A stretch of DNA of 64,000 nt, from the NCBI RefSeq assembly GCF_964022235.1, contig NZ_CAXHZL010000006.1, positions 124,001 through 188,000 on the forward strand. The letters are read 5' to 3'. A program made the translations under genes and the position numbers. Below the pieces are notes generated by a model. It was not told the origin of the DNA, made no database searches, and saw nothing but the letters and a program-made list of their open reading frames with translations. Source of the stretch: Limimaricola sp964022235. Its GTDB lineage: Bacteria > Pseudomonadota > Alphaproteobacteria > Rhodobacterales > Rhodobacteraceae. Numbering within the stretch: the first letter of the stretch is position 1; each line of letters starts with the position of its first letter. Positions 42,641 through 51,027 of the stretch are shown here, piece after piece.

Positions 42641-44331
42641 CCGGCCACCACGTCGACGCTGCTGTTGGGGTCTATGGAAACGGTGCCCTGTTTGCGGATG
42701 TGGCTTTCCACCACGTCCCAGATCGCGGGCCCTTCGGTGCCTTCGTTGACGCTGGCCCAGCCCGCGACGACGTAGGACTTCGACGGGTCGATCTTTTCGC
42801 CCGAAGCCAGATGCGTCATCTCGGTGACCCGGCTGCCCTGAGGCTGGGCGATGTCGATGCGGTAGCCCATGCCACCGACGCGCACCATGTCACCACCCTG
42901 CTGATAGTAGGGGTCGGGGTTGAACAGGTTGTCGGCCACGTCCTCGAGGATCAGCTTCAGCGTCTCGCCGGTCATCTCCGAGCGGTAGGCCGCCGGGTAG
43001 CTCATGGCGGTGGCGTTGAACACGTCCTCGCGGGTGATCTCCTGTCCGGGCATCAAGGAGGCCCCCCACCGAAAGCCCGGCGACAGCGCGATCTCGGCCT
43101 CGCGCTCCTCGATCAGCGCGTTGCAGATGAGGTCGTCCCATGTGCCGTTGAAGTTGCCGCGCCGGTAGAGAAGCGAATCCGTGGTGCCCAGCACCTCGGC
43201 CATCTCGTCCTTGAACGGCGCACGGGTCTCCTCGACCAGCGCGGTCATCTCCGCATCGGGCGCGATCACGTCCGAGAAGATCGGGATCAGCCGGTGCGAC
43301 AGACCCTTGAGCGCGCCGTCCTGCACGTCCAGATCGACACGGGAGACGAATTTGCCATGGCTGCCCGAGGCGATCAGATGCGTGGTGCCGATCAGCACCG
43401 GTTCGGGCAGGGCGTCGTGGGTGTGGCCCGTGAGGATCACGTCGATGCCCGGCACCTGTGCAGCCATCTTGCGGTCGACGTCGAAGCCGTTGTGCGACAG
43501 CACCACGACCACCTCGGCGCCCGCGTCGCGCGCCTCCTGCACCACCTCGGCCATCCGCTCCTGGCGCACGCCGAAGCTGAGATCCGGGAACATCCAGTTG
43601 GGGTTGGCGATGGGGAGGTAGGGAAACGCCTGGCCGATCACGGCGATCGAGGTGCCGCCGCGCTCGAACATCTTGTAGGGTTCATAGGCCGGCTCGTCCC
43701 ACGTCGCGTCGAAGATGTTCGCGCCGAGGAAGGCAGGGTCGAGCTCGTTCTCGACGATCTCGTTGACGCGGTCGATGCCTAGCGTGAACTCCCAATGCGA
43801 GGTCATCGCATCGGTGCCGAGCGCGTTGAACAGCCGCACCATGTCGGCGCCTTGGGTCTTCAGCGCGGGAAGGGAGCCCTGCCAGGTGTCGCCGCCATCG
43901 AGCAGCAGCGCATCGGGCCGTTCGGCGCGGATCGCCTTGAGCACGGTGGCGATGCGGTCGAGACCGCCCATGCGACCGTATTCGCGCCCCAGTGCGACGA
44001 AGTCGTCATAGGTCAGCGCGTAATCGAGCGCCGAGCCGTCTTCGATGCCGTAAAGTTTGCGAAAGGCGGCCCCGGTGACGTGGGGCACGAGGCCGCGCGC
44101 TTCGCCGACGCCGAGGTTGATCTCGGGCTCCCGGAACCAGATCGGCTGGGTCTGGGCGTGGATGTCGGTAATATGGATCAGCGTGACGTTGCCCGGGCCA
44201 CCGGTGCCGATCAGGTCTTCCTGGCTCAGCCGCTGCTGGGCCGCGAGCCGCGACCAGTCGCCAAAGCCGGAAGCGCCCCAGAGCGCCGAGGTGGCAAGGC
44301 CGGCCTGAAGGAAGTGTCGGCGGGCGATCAT
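42637..44331 (-). CDS. soxB: Thiosulfohydrolase SoxB (sulfur soxB)
   Basis: A 564-residue periplasmic dimanganese enzyme of the 5'-nucleotidase superfamily that releases sulfate from SoxY-bound cysteine S-thiosulfonate. It has a Tat signal (ARRHFLQAGLATSALWG), metal ligands in LIHITDIHAQ and LLLDGGDTWQGS, the VVLSHNGFDVD and ILTGHTHDALPEP motifs, and a C-terminal substrate domain. The start at 44331 has gaaagga six bases upstream. Central gene of the soxXYZABCD run. Confidence 0.95.
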   Translation of the reverse strand: MIARRHFLQAGLATSALWGASGFGDWSRLAAQQRLSQEDLIGTGGPGNVTLIHITDIHAQTQPIWFREPEINLGVGEARGLVPHVTGAAFRKLYGIEDGSALDYALTYDDFVALGREYGRMGGLDRIATVLKAIRAERPDALLLDGGDTWQGSLPALKTQGADMVRLFNALGTDAMTSHWEFTLGIDRVNEIVENELDPAFLGANIFDATWDEPAYEPYKMFERGGTSIAVIGQAFPYLPIANPNWMFPDLSFGVRQERMAEVVQEARDAGAEVVVVLSHNGFDVDRKMAAQVPGIDVILTGHTHDALPEPVLIGTTHLIASGSHGKFVSRVDLDVQDGALKGLSHRLIPIFSDVIAPDAEMTALVEETRAPFKDEMAEVLGTTDSLLYRRGNFNGTWDDLICNALIEEREAEIALSPGFRWGASLMPGQEITREDVFNATAMSYPAAYRSEMTGETLKLILEDVADNLFNPDPYYQQGGDMVRVGGMGYRIDIAQPQGSRVTEMTHLASGEKIDPSKSYVVAGWASVNEGTEGPAIWDVVESHIRKQGTVSIDPNSSVDVVAG

Positions 44332-44418
44332 GAGCGGTCCTTTCGGATCAGATGCTAGAATTTGAATATGTTTGGGCGAAATCACCCCGCCACGGGCAAG
44401 CCCGGGCGGGGTGGTGTC

Positions 44419-45264
44419 TTAGTTGCGGACCGAGGGTCCTTCGACGGAAAGACCGTTGCCGCGCGAGGCGACGTAAAGCTCGAGCGCCACGAACTCCGGG
44501 CTGCCCGGCGAGAAGGTCTCGGCGCGGGTGTCGCGGATGCAGCCCTTGAAGCGGTCCTGCACGGCGTTGAGCTTGCCGTTCTTGAGCCGGTAGGTCGGAA
44601 AGCCGTTGATCTGGCCTTGGCTCAGGTGATCGGCGCGGATCATGTTGTCGTAGTTGTCTTCGTGACAGTTCGCGCAGGCCAGTTCGAGCTGGCCATAGCG
44701 GGTGTAGTAGATCTCCTTGCCCATTTCCCAGGTTTCCTGGACCGGGCCGTCGATCGCCACGTCGACCGGCATGCCGCGCGACACCGACGAGATCAGCGCC
44801 GTCATCTCGACCATGCGGTCGCCGGTATAGTCCCAGGCCTCGGCTCCGGCCCGCTCGGTGACGCATTCGTTGATCTGCATCTCGAGCGTCTGCACCTCGG
44901 CGCGTTCCTCATCCCACTTGGGATAGCTCGCGCGCACGCCCTTCAGGGCTTCGGGGTTCTCGTGGCACGAGGCGCAGGACTGGTCATCGGGGCCCATGGC
45001 GGTCTCGAAATCGGCGCGCGCGTTGTCGACGCCGATCATGCCGGGGTTCTCGAAGTCGTCCTCTTGGAGCGCCTGCGTCTCGGACGAGCGGTATTCCCAG
45101 CCCGAGAAGATCTCGCTGACGTATTCCATGTGCTCGGGCGCGGGGGCCTTGGTCACGATCTCAATCTCGCCGTCGATCGTGAATCCGACCTCCTGCGCAA
45201 TGGCGACCGGAGCGGCCAGCCACAGCGCCAGCCCGGCGGCGCCTGTCTTCAGCGTCTGTCTCAT
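44419..45264 (-). CDS. soxA: L-cysteine S-thiosulfotransferase subunit SoxA (dihaem)
   Basis: A 281-residue dihaem cytochrome with a signal peptide (about 1-23). Haem sites are CASCH (97-101) and CANCH (197-201). The catalytic Cys242 in FKGCIRDTRAE carries the persulfide that ligates the second haem. With SoxX it couples thiosulfate to the SoxY carrier. Both haem sites are kept, whereas some lineages have lost the first. Confidence 0.95.
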   Translation of the reverse strand: MRQTLKTGAAGLALWLAAPVAIAQEVGFTIDGEIEIVTKAPAPEHMEYVSEIFSGWEYRSSETQALQEDDFENPGMIGVDNARADFETAMGPDDQSCASCHENPEALKGVRASYPKWDEERAEVQTLEMQINECVTERAGAEAWDYTGDRMVEMTALISSVSRGMPVDVAIDGPVQETWEMGKEIYYTRYGQLELACANCHEDNYDNMIRADHLSQGQINGFPTYRLKNGKLNAVQDRFKGCIRDTRAETFSPGSPEFVALELYVASRGNGLSVEGPSVRN

Positions 45265-45298
45265 TCCGGTCTCCTCCCCGAAAGCGGTTGCTGCCGCA

Positions 45299-45628
45299 TC
45301 AGCCGACGGCGATCTCCTTGCTGTCCTCGTAGACGGAGCCGTCGTCGTCGTACCAGGTGAAGGCGAAGGTTCCCGATTCCGGCACCTTGGCCTGGAATTC
45401 GAGAAACGGGTTGGTCGAGATCGCGGGCTCGAAGGTCACGTCGATGACGTTCTCGCCGTTGAAGTCGCAGGTGAAGCGATTGATGATCGAGCGCGGGATG
45501 AGGTTGCCCTCCTTGTCCTTGCGCTGCCCCGATTCCATCGGGTGCGAGATCAGGGTCTTGATCGTGATGACCTCGCCTGCGGTGGCGTCCTTGGGGACGC
45601 GTACGCGGGGGGTGACGTTCTCTGCCAT
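45299..45628 (-). CDS. soxZ: Sulfur carrier complex protein SoxZ
   Basis: A 109-residue immunoglobulin-like protein that pairs with SoxY. Features are TPRVRVPKDATAGEVITIKT, LISHPMESGQRKDKEGNLIPR and a C-terminal FAFTWYDDDGSVYEDSKE. It has no signal peptide and is expected to be exported by Tat as a complex with SoxY. It lies 23 bp after soxY and 34 bp before soxA. Confidence 0.95.
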   Translation of the reverse strand: MAENVTPRVRVPKDATAGEVITIKTLISHPMESGQRKDKEGNLIPRSIINRFTCDFNGENVIDVTFEPAISTNPFLEFQAKVPESGTFAFTWYDDDGSVYEDSKEIAVG

Positions 45629-45651
45629 GTCCTAGTTCCTTTCCCGGGGCC

Positions 45652-46074
45652 TCAGCCGCCGCATCCGCCGATCGTGACCTTCACCTCCTGTGCCGCGCGC
45701 GCGAAGCTGCCGTCGGCCATCTTGGCGATGGCGACCACTTCTTGCGTGCCGGCAAGGCGGATCCGGGTCGAGGCCATCTGCGCGCCCGCGAGCGGGCCGA
45801 AGTGGAACACGCCGACGTCGGGGTTCGGGTTGCCAGTGGCGAGGATCATGATCGACTCCGCGCCCGGCGCGTCGACCTCGACCGGCACCGTGTTGCCGTT
45901 CTCGGCGATCTCGGGCGCGGTCAGGGTCAGGCCGGTGTCGGCCATCTCGGCACCGCCGGTGAATTCGGCGATCATGTCCTCGGTTGGGGTGGCCAGCGCC
46001 ATGCGCCCGCCAAGCATCACCGTGAGGCCGCTTCCGGCCAGCACGGCGAGGGTCTGTCTGCGTGAAAAGCTCAT
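45652..46074 (-). CDS. soxY: Sulfur carrier protein SoxY
   Basis: A 140-residue covalent substrate carrier. A Tat signal (FSRRQTLAVLAGSGLTVML) precedes the Ig-like domain, and the C-terminus is VTIGGCGG, where the Cys holds the sulfur intermediates on a swinging arm. It follows soxX by 25 bp and is followed by soxZ. The start at 46074 is preceded by ggagag; a start seven codons earlier is less likely. Confidence 0.96.
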   Translation of the reverse strand: MSFSRRQTLAVLAGSGLTVMLGGRMALATPTEDMIAEFTGGAEMADTGLTLTAPEIAENGNTVPVEVDAPGAESIMILATGNPNPDVGVFHFGPLAGAQMASTRIRLAGTQEVVAIAKMADGSFARAAQEVKVTIGGCGG

Positions 46075-46099
46075 CTCTCTCCTCTCCTGCCGCACGCGA

Positions 46100-46579
46100 T
46101 CATTCCTCGTGCAGCGTCATCAGGTAGGCGACCACATCCTCGATCTGTTCCGCCGTCAGCAGCGGCGGCAGATCCTCGGGCGCCGCCTTGCCGGTGAAGT
46201 CGTCGCCGGGGCGGATGAAGCCGCTGGTCTTGTAGAAGGCCGGCATGATGGTACCGGGGAAGGTCATCTTGGCGTTCGAGACGATGCCGCGAAGTTCGGC
46301 CTCGTTCCAACGATCGGCGGCGCCATCGAGCGGCGGGCCGACGTCGCCGTGAAACGGCTCGGCCTCGAGCGCGCCAACCTGGTGGCAGGCGATGCAGTTG
46401 CCAAGGCTGCGGGTCGTCATGACCTTGGCCCCCGCTTCGGCATTGCCGGCGATCCCGTTCAGCGATGTCTCGACCTCGCCGTATTCACCATACGCCACAG
46501 CGTCGGGCGCCACGACTTCGGCCTGTGCGACGGTGCCGGCCAGTGCCAGCCCGAGCGCGAATGCGATGTATCGCGTCAT
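46100..46579 (-). CDS. soxX: L-cysteine S-thiosulfotransferase subunit SoxX (monohaem)
   Basis: A 159-residue cytochrome with a signal peptide (TRYIAFALGLALAGTVAQA) and one haem site CIACH (62-66), with the distal Met likely in the SNAKMTFPGTIMPAF region. It partners SoxA. Two starts have good ribosome sites: 46579 (ggaggagac) and 46597 (ggaggacaaa); 46579 gives the usual signal peptide. It is the first gene of soxXYZABCD, with its own operator-like site upstream. Confidence 0.94.
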   Translation of the reverse strand: MTRYIAFALGLALAGTVAQAEVVAPDAVAYGEYGEVETSLNGIAGNAEAGAKVMTTRSLGNCIACHQVGALEAEPFHGDVGPPLDGAADRWNEAELRGIVSNAKMTFPGTIMPAFYKTSGFIRPGDDFTGKAAPEDLPPLLTAEQIEDVVAYLMTLHEE

Positions 46580-46649
46580 GTCTCCTCCCTGCGGCATTTT
46601 GTCCTCCGAACCGAGGTTAGACCGAGTCCGGACCCGCAAGCAATAACAT

Positions 46650-46665
46650 ATTTGATTTATTGAAT
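46650..46665. promoter_or_regulatory. SqrR/SoxR-type operator upstream of soxX
   Basis: ATTT-gatttatt-GAAT lies in the soxW-soxX gap, 70 bp before the soxX ATG. It has the same half-sites and 8-bp spacing as the copy at 36100-36115 and one mismatch from ATTC-N8-GAAT. In Pseudaminobacter the SoxR repressor binds the corresponding soxW-soxX region. Confidence 0.6.
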
Positions 46666-46687
46666 ACGGTGCCGGAAAGCCGTGACG

Positions 46688-47266
46688 TCACCGTGGCTTG
46701 TCGGCCATCTCGAGCATTCGCGCGTGGTATTTCTGGAACGACTCGTCGCCCTCATAGCCGTGTTCGACAACCCAGTTGAGCAGGTTCAGCGTCGTGCTGG
46801 CGCCGAAGGCGCCGGGCATCACCGCCACCGCCGCGCGGGGGGCCGCGACGCTCGATGCGACCTCTTCGGGCAGGAACATCATGGTCGGGGTGAACAACAG
46901 CCCCCAGCGCGCCACCATCTCTTTTTCGGGCAATACCGTGCCATCGAAATCGGTCACCTCGATGTCGCCGAACATGTTGAGTTGCACGACGAAGAAGCGC
47001 TCGCGCAGCGCCGCATCGATCTCGGGGACCACAAAGACCTCCTCGTGCATCTTCTTGCAGTAGATGCAGCCGCGCTGCTCGACGAGGAGCATGAGGCGCA
47101 GGCCTTCGTCGTTGGCCTCGGCCAGATCCTCGCGCAGATCGCGGAAGGTCTCGCGCATCCAGGGCGCCTTGTGCAGCCCATCGTCGCCGATGACCGGCTC
47201 GGCCAGGGCGGGGAGGGTCATGAAGGCAGCGGTCAGGAGTGAAAGCAGCGGGGCGAGGCGTTTCAT
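46688..47266 (-). CDS. soxW: Periplasmic thioredoxin SoxW
   Basis: A 192-residue thioredoxin-like protein with a signal peptide (about 1-22) and a CIYC active site (67-70, EQRGCIYCKKMHEEV). PTMMFLPEEV has the cis-Pro. SoxW receives electrons from SoxV and keeps Sox proteins reduced. It starts 15 bp after soxV stops, so soxVW is one unit upstream of soxX. Confidence 0.93.
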   Translation of the reverse strand: MKRLAPLLSLLTAAFMTLPALAEPVIGDDGLHKAPWMRETFRDLREDLAEANDEGLRLMLLVEQRGCIYCKKMHEEVFVVPEIDAALRERFFVVQLNMFGDIEVTDFDGTVLPEKEMVARWGLLFTPTMMFLPEEVASSVAAPRAAVAVMPGAFGASTTLNLLNWVVEHGYEGDESFQKYHARMLEMADKPR

Positions 47267-47281
47267 CTTGGTCTCCCTTGC

Positions 47282-48028
47282 TCAGCCAAAGCGGCTGAAG
47301 ACGGAAAAATTGTCCAGCATCCACTGGGCGATGAGATTGACCGAGTTGGTGGCGATCAGCAGGCCGAACACCACGAGCAGCCCGCCGGTCAGTTTTTCGA
47401 CCGCGCCGAGATGGTGGCGAAAGCGGGCCATGAAGCGGGTAAAGGGCGCGATGAAGACGGCGGCCAACAGGAAGGGCAGGGTCATGCCGATGCCATACGC
47501 CAACAGCAGCCACGCGCCTTGGGCGGCGGTCTGGGTGCTGCCGGCGGTGAACAGGATGACGCCCAGCACCGGTCCGACGCAGGGGGTCCAGCCGAAGGCG
47601 AAGGCCAGGCCCATGACGAAGGCCCCCGCGAGGCCGATGTTGCCGACCTCGCCCCGCTCGAGCTTGAACTGCCGGTAGAGCAGGGCGATCGGCAACAGCC
47701 CCAGAAAGTGAAGCCCCATCAGGATGATGATCGCCGCCGCGACCCAGCGCAGCAGTCCGAACCATTCGCGCAGGACCTGACCCGCAAGGGAGGCCGAGGC
47801 CCCCAGTGCCACGAAGACCACGATGATCCCGGCGCAGAACAGGGCGGTGAAGAGCAGCGCCCGGCCCCGGTCGACCGCGGCTGTCCCGGATACGGCCCCG
47901 GCTTCGGCGTGCCGCGCTCCGGTCCCGGCGAGATAGCCGAGATAGAAGGGCACCATCGGTAGGATGCAGGGTGAGAGAAACGACAGCAGCCCCGCCAGAA
48001 CCGCGCCGCCAAGCGTGACCTCGAACAT
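47282..48028 (-). CDS. soxV: Cytochrome c biogenesis-type membrane thiol transporter SoxV
   Basis: A 248-residue CcdA/DsbD-like membrane protein with six segments. The redox cysteines are Cys21 in LLSFLSPCILPMVP and Cys150 in FGWTPCVGPVLG. It moves electrons from cytoplasmic thioredoxin to SoxW. The start at 48028 has gggggag upstream; a start seven codons earlier is possible. It is divergent from soxS. Confidence 0.94.
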   Translation of the reverse strand: MFEVTLGGAVLAGLLSFLSPCILPMVPFYLGYLAGTGARHAEAGAVSGTAAVDRGRALLFTALFCAGIIVVFVALGASASLAGQVLREWFGLLRWVAAAIIILMGLHFLGLLPIALLYRQFKLERGEVGNIGLAGAFVMGLAFAFGWTPCVGPVLGVILFTAGSTQTAAQGAWLLLAYGIGMTLPFLLAAVFIAPFTRFMARFRHHLGAVEKLTGGLLVVFGLLIATNSVNLIAQWMLDNFSVFSRFG

Positions 48029-48050
48029 CCGCTCCCCCGGTTGCCGCATT

Positions 48051-48074
48051 CACATTCCCATACTATTATATGTG
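48051..48074. promoter_or_regulatory. Inverted repeat in the soxV-soxS divergent promoter
   Basis: CACAT-14 bases-ATGTG with an A/T-rich centre. It lies between soxV (start 48028) and soxS, where SoxR binds in related bacteria. The same arms with a 12-base spacer occur before the SoxH-like gene (50052-50073). Confidence 0.45.
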
Positions 48075-48101
48075 CAAATGAACCCGTCAATCGGCCCCCT
48101 C

Positions 48102-48494
48102 ATGTTGCGCGCTCTGATCCTGTCGCTTGGCCTGTGGGCCTCTGCCCCCGCTTCCGTGCAGGCGGCGCTGGAGCTGGTGATGGTCGAGGAGGCGGGCTGC
48201 GTGTGGTGCGCGCGTTGGAACGCCGACATCGGGCCTATCTATCCCAAGACCGAAGAGGGCGAGGCCGCGCCCTTGCGCCGGATCGACCTGCGCGAGGATT
48301 TGCCCGAGGATCTCGAGCTTGCGCGCCCGGCGGTGTTCACGCCGACCTTCGTTCTGGTGCAGGACGGAGTGGAGCTGTCGCGGATCGAAGGCTACCCGGG
48401 CGAGGATTTCTTCTGGGGTCTTCTCGGGCGGATGTTGGAGCAGGCGGAAGGCGGCACCTACAGCGAGGGTGACGCGGAGGTCACGCAGCCATGA
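48102..48494 (+). CDS. soxS: Periplasmic thioredoxin-like protein SoxS
   Basis: A 130-residue protein with a signal peptide (LRALILSLGLWASAPASVQA) and a CVWC active site (33-36, EEAGCVWCARW). In Paracoccus SoxS reactivates SoxYZ. FTPTFVLVQDG has the cis-Pro. An ATG eight codons upstream (48078) has no ribosome site and lies next to the inverted repeat, so I prefer 48102. It is followed by soxR 98 bp downstream. Confidence 0.88.
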   Translation: MLRALILSLGLWASAPASVQAALELVMVEEAGCVWCARWNADIGPIYPKTEEGEAAPLRRIDLREDLPEDLELARPAVFTPTFVLVQDGVELSRIEGYPGEDFFWGLLGRMLEQAEGGTYSEGDAEVTQP

Positions 48495-48592
48495 GCCTTC
48501 TTTCCTCGCAGGATTGCGGACCCCGGCCCGGCTGCCTAAATAGCGGGCCTGACACCGGGCGGAAGCAGTTCGCCGCAGAGCGGAGTAGGCGA

Positions 48593-48928
48593 ATGGCACT
48601 GCCGAAGATCACCAACGACATGAGCGAGGCCGACCTCGATCTGATGATGCGCAACGCATCCGAGGCTTCGGATTTTCTCAAGGCGTTGGGTCATGAGGGT
48701 CGGTTGATGATCCTGTGCCACCTCGTCACCGGCGAGAAGTCGGTCAACGAGCTGGAGCAGCTGCTTTCGGCGCGGCAGGCGGCGGTGTCGCAACAGCTTG
48801 CGCGGCTGCGCCTCGAAGGGCTGGTGACGCCGCGCCGCGATGGCAAGACGATCTACTACAGCTTGACCGATGACCGGCCCCGCCGGATCATGGAGCTGGT
48901 TTACGAGCTGTTCTGCCGGTCGGAATGA
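48593..48928 (+). CDS. soxR: ArsR-family sox repressor SoxR
   Basis: A 111-residue winged-helix repressor with recognition region LSARQAAVSQQLARLRLEG and wing RRDGKTIYYSL. Cys42 and Cys108 are 66 residues apart, exactly as Cys32 and Cys98 in the regulator at 36132, and correspond to the thiosulfate/persulfide-sensing pair known in SoxR and SqrR. It should repress soxVW, soxXYZABCD and soxS. GGAG lies seven bases before the ATG; the 34 codons upstream in the same frame are not similar to the family. Confidence 0.93.
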   Translation: MALPKITNDMSEADLDLMMRNASEASDFLKALGHEGRLMILCHLVTGEKSVNELEQLLSARQAAVSQQLARLRLEGLVTPRRDGKTIYYSLTDDRPRRIMELVYELFCRSE

Positions 48929-48973
48929 TCGGCGGCGCGCCGGGGAGGGCGCGCGCTCCGGGGAGGATGTCGA

Positions 48974-50026
48974 ATGCTTGACTGGGTCGATGAGCCGACC
49001 CTCGCGGCGCTGTTTGGCTTGGGCGGCGGCGTCTTGCTCGGGCTTGCGGCGCGGCTGGGCCGTTTCTGCACGCTGGGCGCGATCGAGGATGCGCTTTATG
49101 GCGACAGCCTCGTGCGGATGCGGATGTGGGCGGTGGCCATCGCCATGGCGGTGGCGCTGGCCTCGGGGCTGACGGCGCTTGGCCTGCTCGATCCGAGCGA
49201 CAGCTTCTACCTCGCGCAGGGCTGGAACCTCTGGGGCGCCGTCGCGGGTGGGCTGGTCTTCGGCTATGGCATGGCGCTGGCGGGCAACTGCGGCTATGGC
49301 GCGCTGGCCCGGCTCGGCGGCGGCGACATGCGGTCTTTCGTGATCGTTCTGGTGATGGGGCTCGCGGCCTATGTCACCCTGTCGGGGCCGCTTTCGGGAC
49401 TCCGCGTGGCTCTGTTTGCTCCAAACTCCGCGACCGGGGCCTCGGGCATCGGCCACGCACTTTCGGGTCTGACCGGACTGCCGCTGGCGCTTTGTGGGGT
49501 GCTGATCGCCGCCGCGATCCTTGTCGCGGCGCTCTGGCCCCGTGCCGAGCCGATGCCGATCGGCGGCGCGCTTTGGGGCGGCGCGGTCGGGCTGGCCGTG
49601 GCGGGCGGCTGGGCCGGAACAGCTTGGTTGCATCGCGCCGGCTTCGACGCTTTGCCGGTCGTGTCGCATACGTTCTCGGCCCCTTTGGGCGAGACGATGC
49701 TTTACGCCATGACCTCAAGCGGCTCGGCGCTGAGCTTCGGTGTGGGCTCGGTGGCAGGCGTGCTCGTCGGGGCCTTCGTGGGCAGCCTCTGGAAGGGGCA
49801 TTTCCGCTGGGAGGCCTGCGAAGACCCGCGCGAGCTCAAGCGGCAGATCCTCGGTGCGGCGCTGATGGGGTGGGGCGCCGTGACGGCCGCTGGCTGCAGC
49901 ATCGGACAGGGGATCTCCGCGTTCTCGGTTCTGGCCTATAGCGCGCCGATCACGCTGGCTGCGATCGGGCTTGGTGCGGCGCTGGGACTGCGGCAATTGA
50001 TCAGCGGCTTTGCCCCGGCCGAATGA
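48974..50026 (+). CDS. soxT: YeeE/YedE-family sulfur transporter SoxT
   Basis: A 350-residue membrane protein of about nine segments, containing two YeeE repeats in one chain. The conserved cysteines are in GRFCTLGAIEDALYG, ALAGNCGYGALARLGGG and TAAGCSIGQGISAFS. It probably imports thiosulfate or another sulfur compound that acts as inducer or substrate. It follows soxR by 45 bp with ggggagga before the ATG. With the pmpAB half-proteins this is the third YeeE-type gene in the island. Confidence 0.9.
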   Translation: MLDWVDEPTLAALFGLGGGVLLGLAARLGRFCTLGAIEDALYGDSLVRMRMWAVAIAMAVALASGLTALGLLDPSDSFYLAQGWNLWGAVAGGLVFGYGMALAGNCGYGALARLGGGDMRSFVIVLVMGLAAYVTLSGPLSGLRVALFAPNSATGASGIGHALSGLTGLPLALCGVLIAAAILVAALWPRAEPMPIGGALWGGAVGLAVAGGWAGTAWLHRAGFDALPVVSHTFSAPLGETMLYAMTSSGSALSFGVGSVAGVLVGAFVGSLWKGHFRWEACEDPRELKRQILGAALMGWGAVTAAGCSIGQGISAFSVLAYSAPITLAAIGLGAALGLRQLISGFAPAE

Positions 50027-50029
50027 CGA

Positions 50030-50047
50030 CACGCGCGGAAGCGCGTG
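50030..50047 (+). terminator. Short hairpin after soxT
   Basis: CACGCGC-ggaa-GCGCGTG, a perfect 7-bp stem four bases past the soxT stop, without a T run. It may slow read-through into the SoxH-like gene. Confidence 0.4.
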
Positions 50048-50050
50048 ACA

Positions 50051-50074
50051 ACACATACAAACATCGTAATGTGT
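50051..50074. promoter_or_regulatory. Inverted repeat upstream of the SoxH-like gene
   Basis: ACACAT-12 bases-ATGTGT, arms shared with the soxV-soxS repeat at 48051-48074. It lies 19 bp before the ATG at 50094. Confidence 0.4.
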
Positions 50075-50093
50075 CTCAAATTTTTTCGGAGAC

Positions 50094-51020
50094 ATGCCCA
50101 TGACCGTCACGCGCCGCCGATTGATTCAAACCGCCGCCGCATCCGGCGCGCTTATCTTGGGGCCGGGGCTGCGGCGGGTCTGGGCGCAGACCACCACGGC
50201 CGTGGGCGACGCGGAGGTGATGACGCTCAGCGATGGGCATCTGGAACTGCCCGAGAGCTTCCTGCTGGGCGAAGCGCCCGAGGCCGAGGCGCGCGAGATC
50301 CTCGCCGCCGCAGGGGTCGCCGCAGGCCCCTACCGGCCCGAGTGCAACGTGACCTTGTGGCGCGATGGCGATCGGCTGGTGCTGTTCGACGCCGGTGCGG
50401 GTCCGGCCTTCATGTCGAGCGCCGGGCAGTTGCCGGACGCGCTGGCCGCGGCAGGCATCGATCCCGGCGAGGTCACCCATGTCGTCTTCACCCATGCCCA
50501 TCCCGACCATCTTTGGGGGGCGGTCGACGATTTCGACGAGCCGCTCTTTGCCAACGCCGAACATCTGATCGGTGGGTTCGAGCTGGATTACTGGAACGAC
50601 CCCGCGACCCTCGGCACGATCGATCCCGCGCGCCAAAGCTTCGTGGCGGGTGCGGTGCGGCGGTTCGAGCTGCTCGGTGATCACCTGCGAAGCTTTGGCA
50701 CCGACGAGGAGATCCTGTCCGGCGTGATCGCCGTCTCGACCCCCGGTCACACACCGGGTCACATGTCCTTTGCGCTGCACAATGGCGCAGCGTCGATGAT
50801 GGTGATCGGTGACGCCGTCGGCAATGCGCATCTGGCCTTTGCGCGGCCGGACTGGCCCGCGGCGGCCGATCAGGACCCAGAAATGGGCGCCGCCACGCGG
50901 GTACGCCTGATGGACCAACTCGCCGCCGATGCCATGCCCATGATCGGATTTCACCTTCCCGGTGGCGGCATCGGACGGGTCGAGAGGGCGCAGACGGGAT
51001 ATAGGTTCGAACAGGGTTGA
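50094..51020 (+). CDS. Secreted MBL-fold hydrolase, SoxH-like
   Basis: A 308-residue metallo-beta-lactamase-fold protein with a Tat-like signal (VTRRRLIQTAAASGALIL). The metal motif HAHPDH is at 134-139 (VVFTHAHPDHLWGAV), with TPGHTPGHMSF and VIGDAVGNAHL completing the site. SoxH proteins are found at the end of sox clusters but are not needed for thiosulfate oxidation in Paracoccus; the substrate is unknown. A second ATG at 50100 has better spacing from cggaga. It faces the ATPase gene, with seven bases between the stops. Confidence 0.85.
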   Translation: MPMTVTRRRLIQTAAASGALILGPGLRRVWAQTTTAVGDAEVMTLSDGHLELPESFLLGEAPEAEAREILAAAGVAAGPYRPECNVTLWRDGDRLVLFDAGAGPAFMSSAGQLPDALAAAGIDPGEVTHVVFTHAHPDHLWGAVDDFDEPLFANAEHLIGGFELDYWNDPATLGTIDPARQSFVAGAVRRFELLGDHLRSFGTDEEILSGVIAVSTPGHTPGHMSFALHNGAASMMVIGDAVGNAHLAFARPDWPAAADQDPEMGAATRVRLMDQLAADAMPMIGFHLPGGGIGRVERAQTGYRFEQG

Positions 51021-51027
51021 GACTCCG

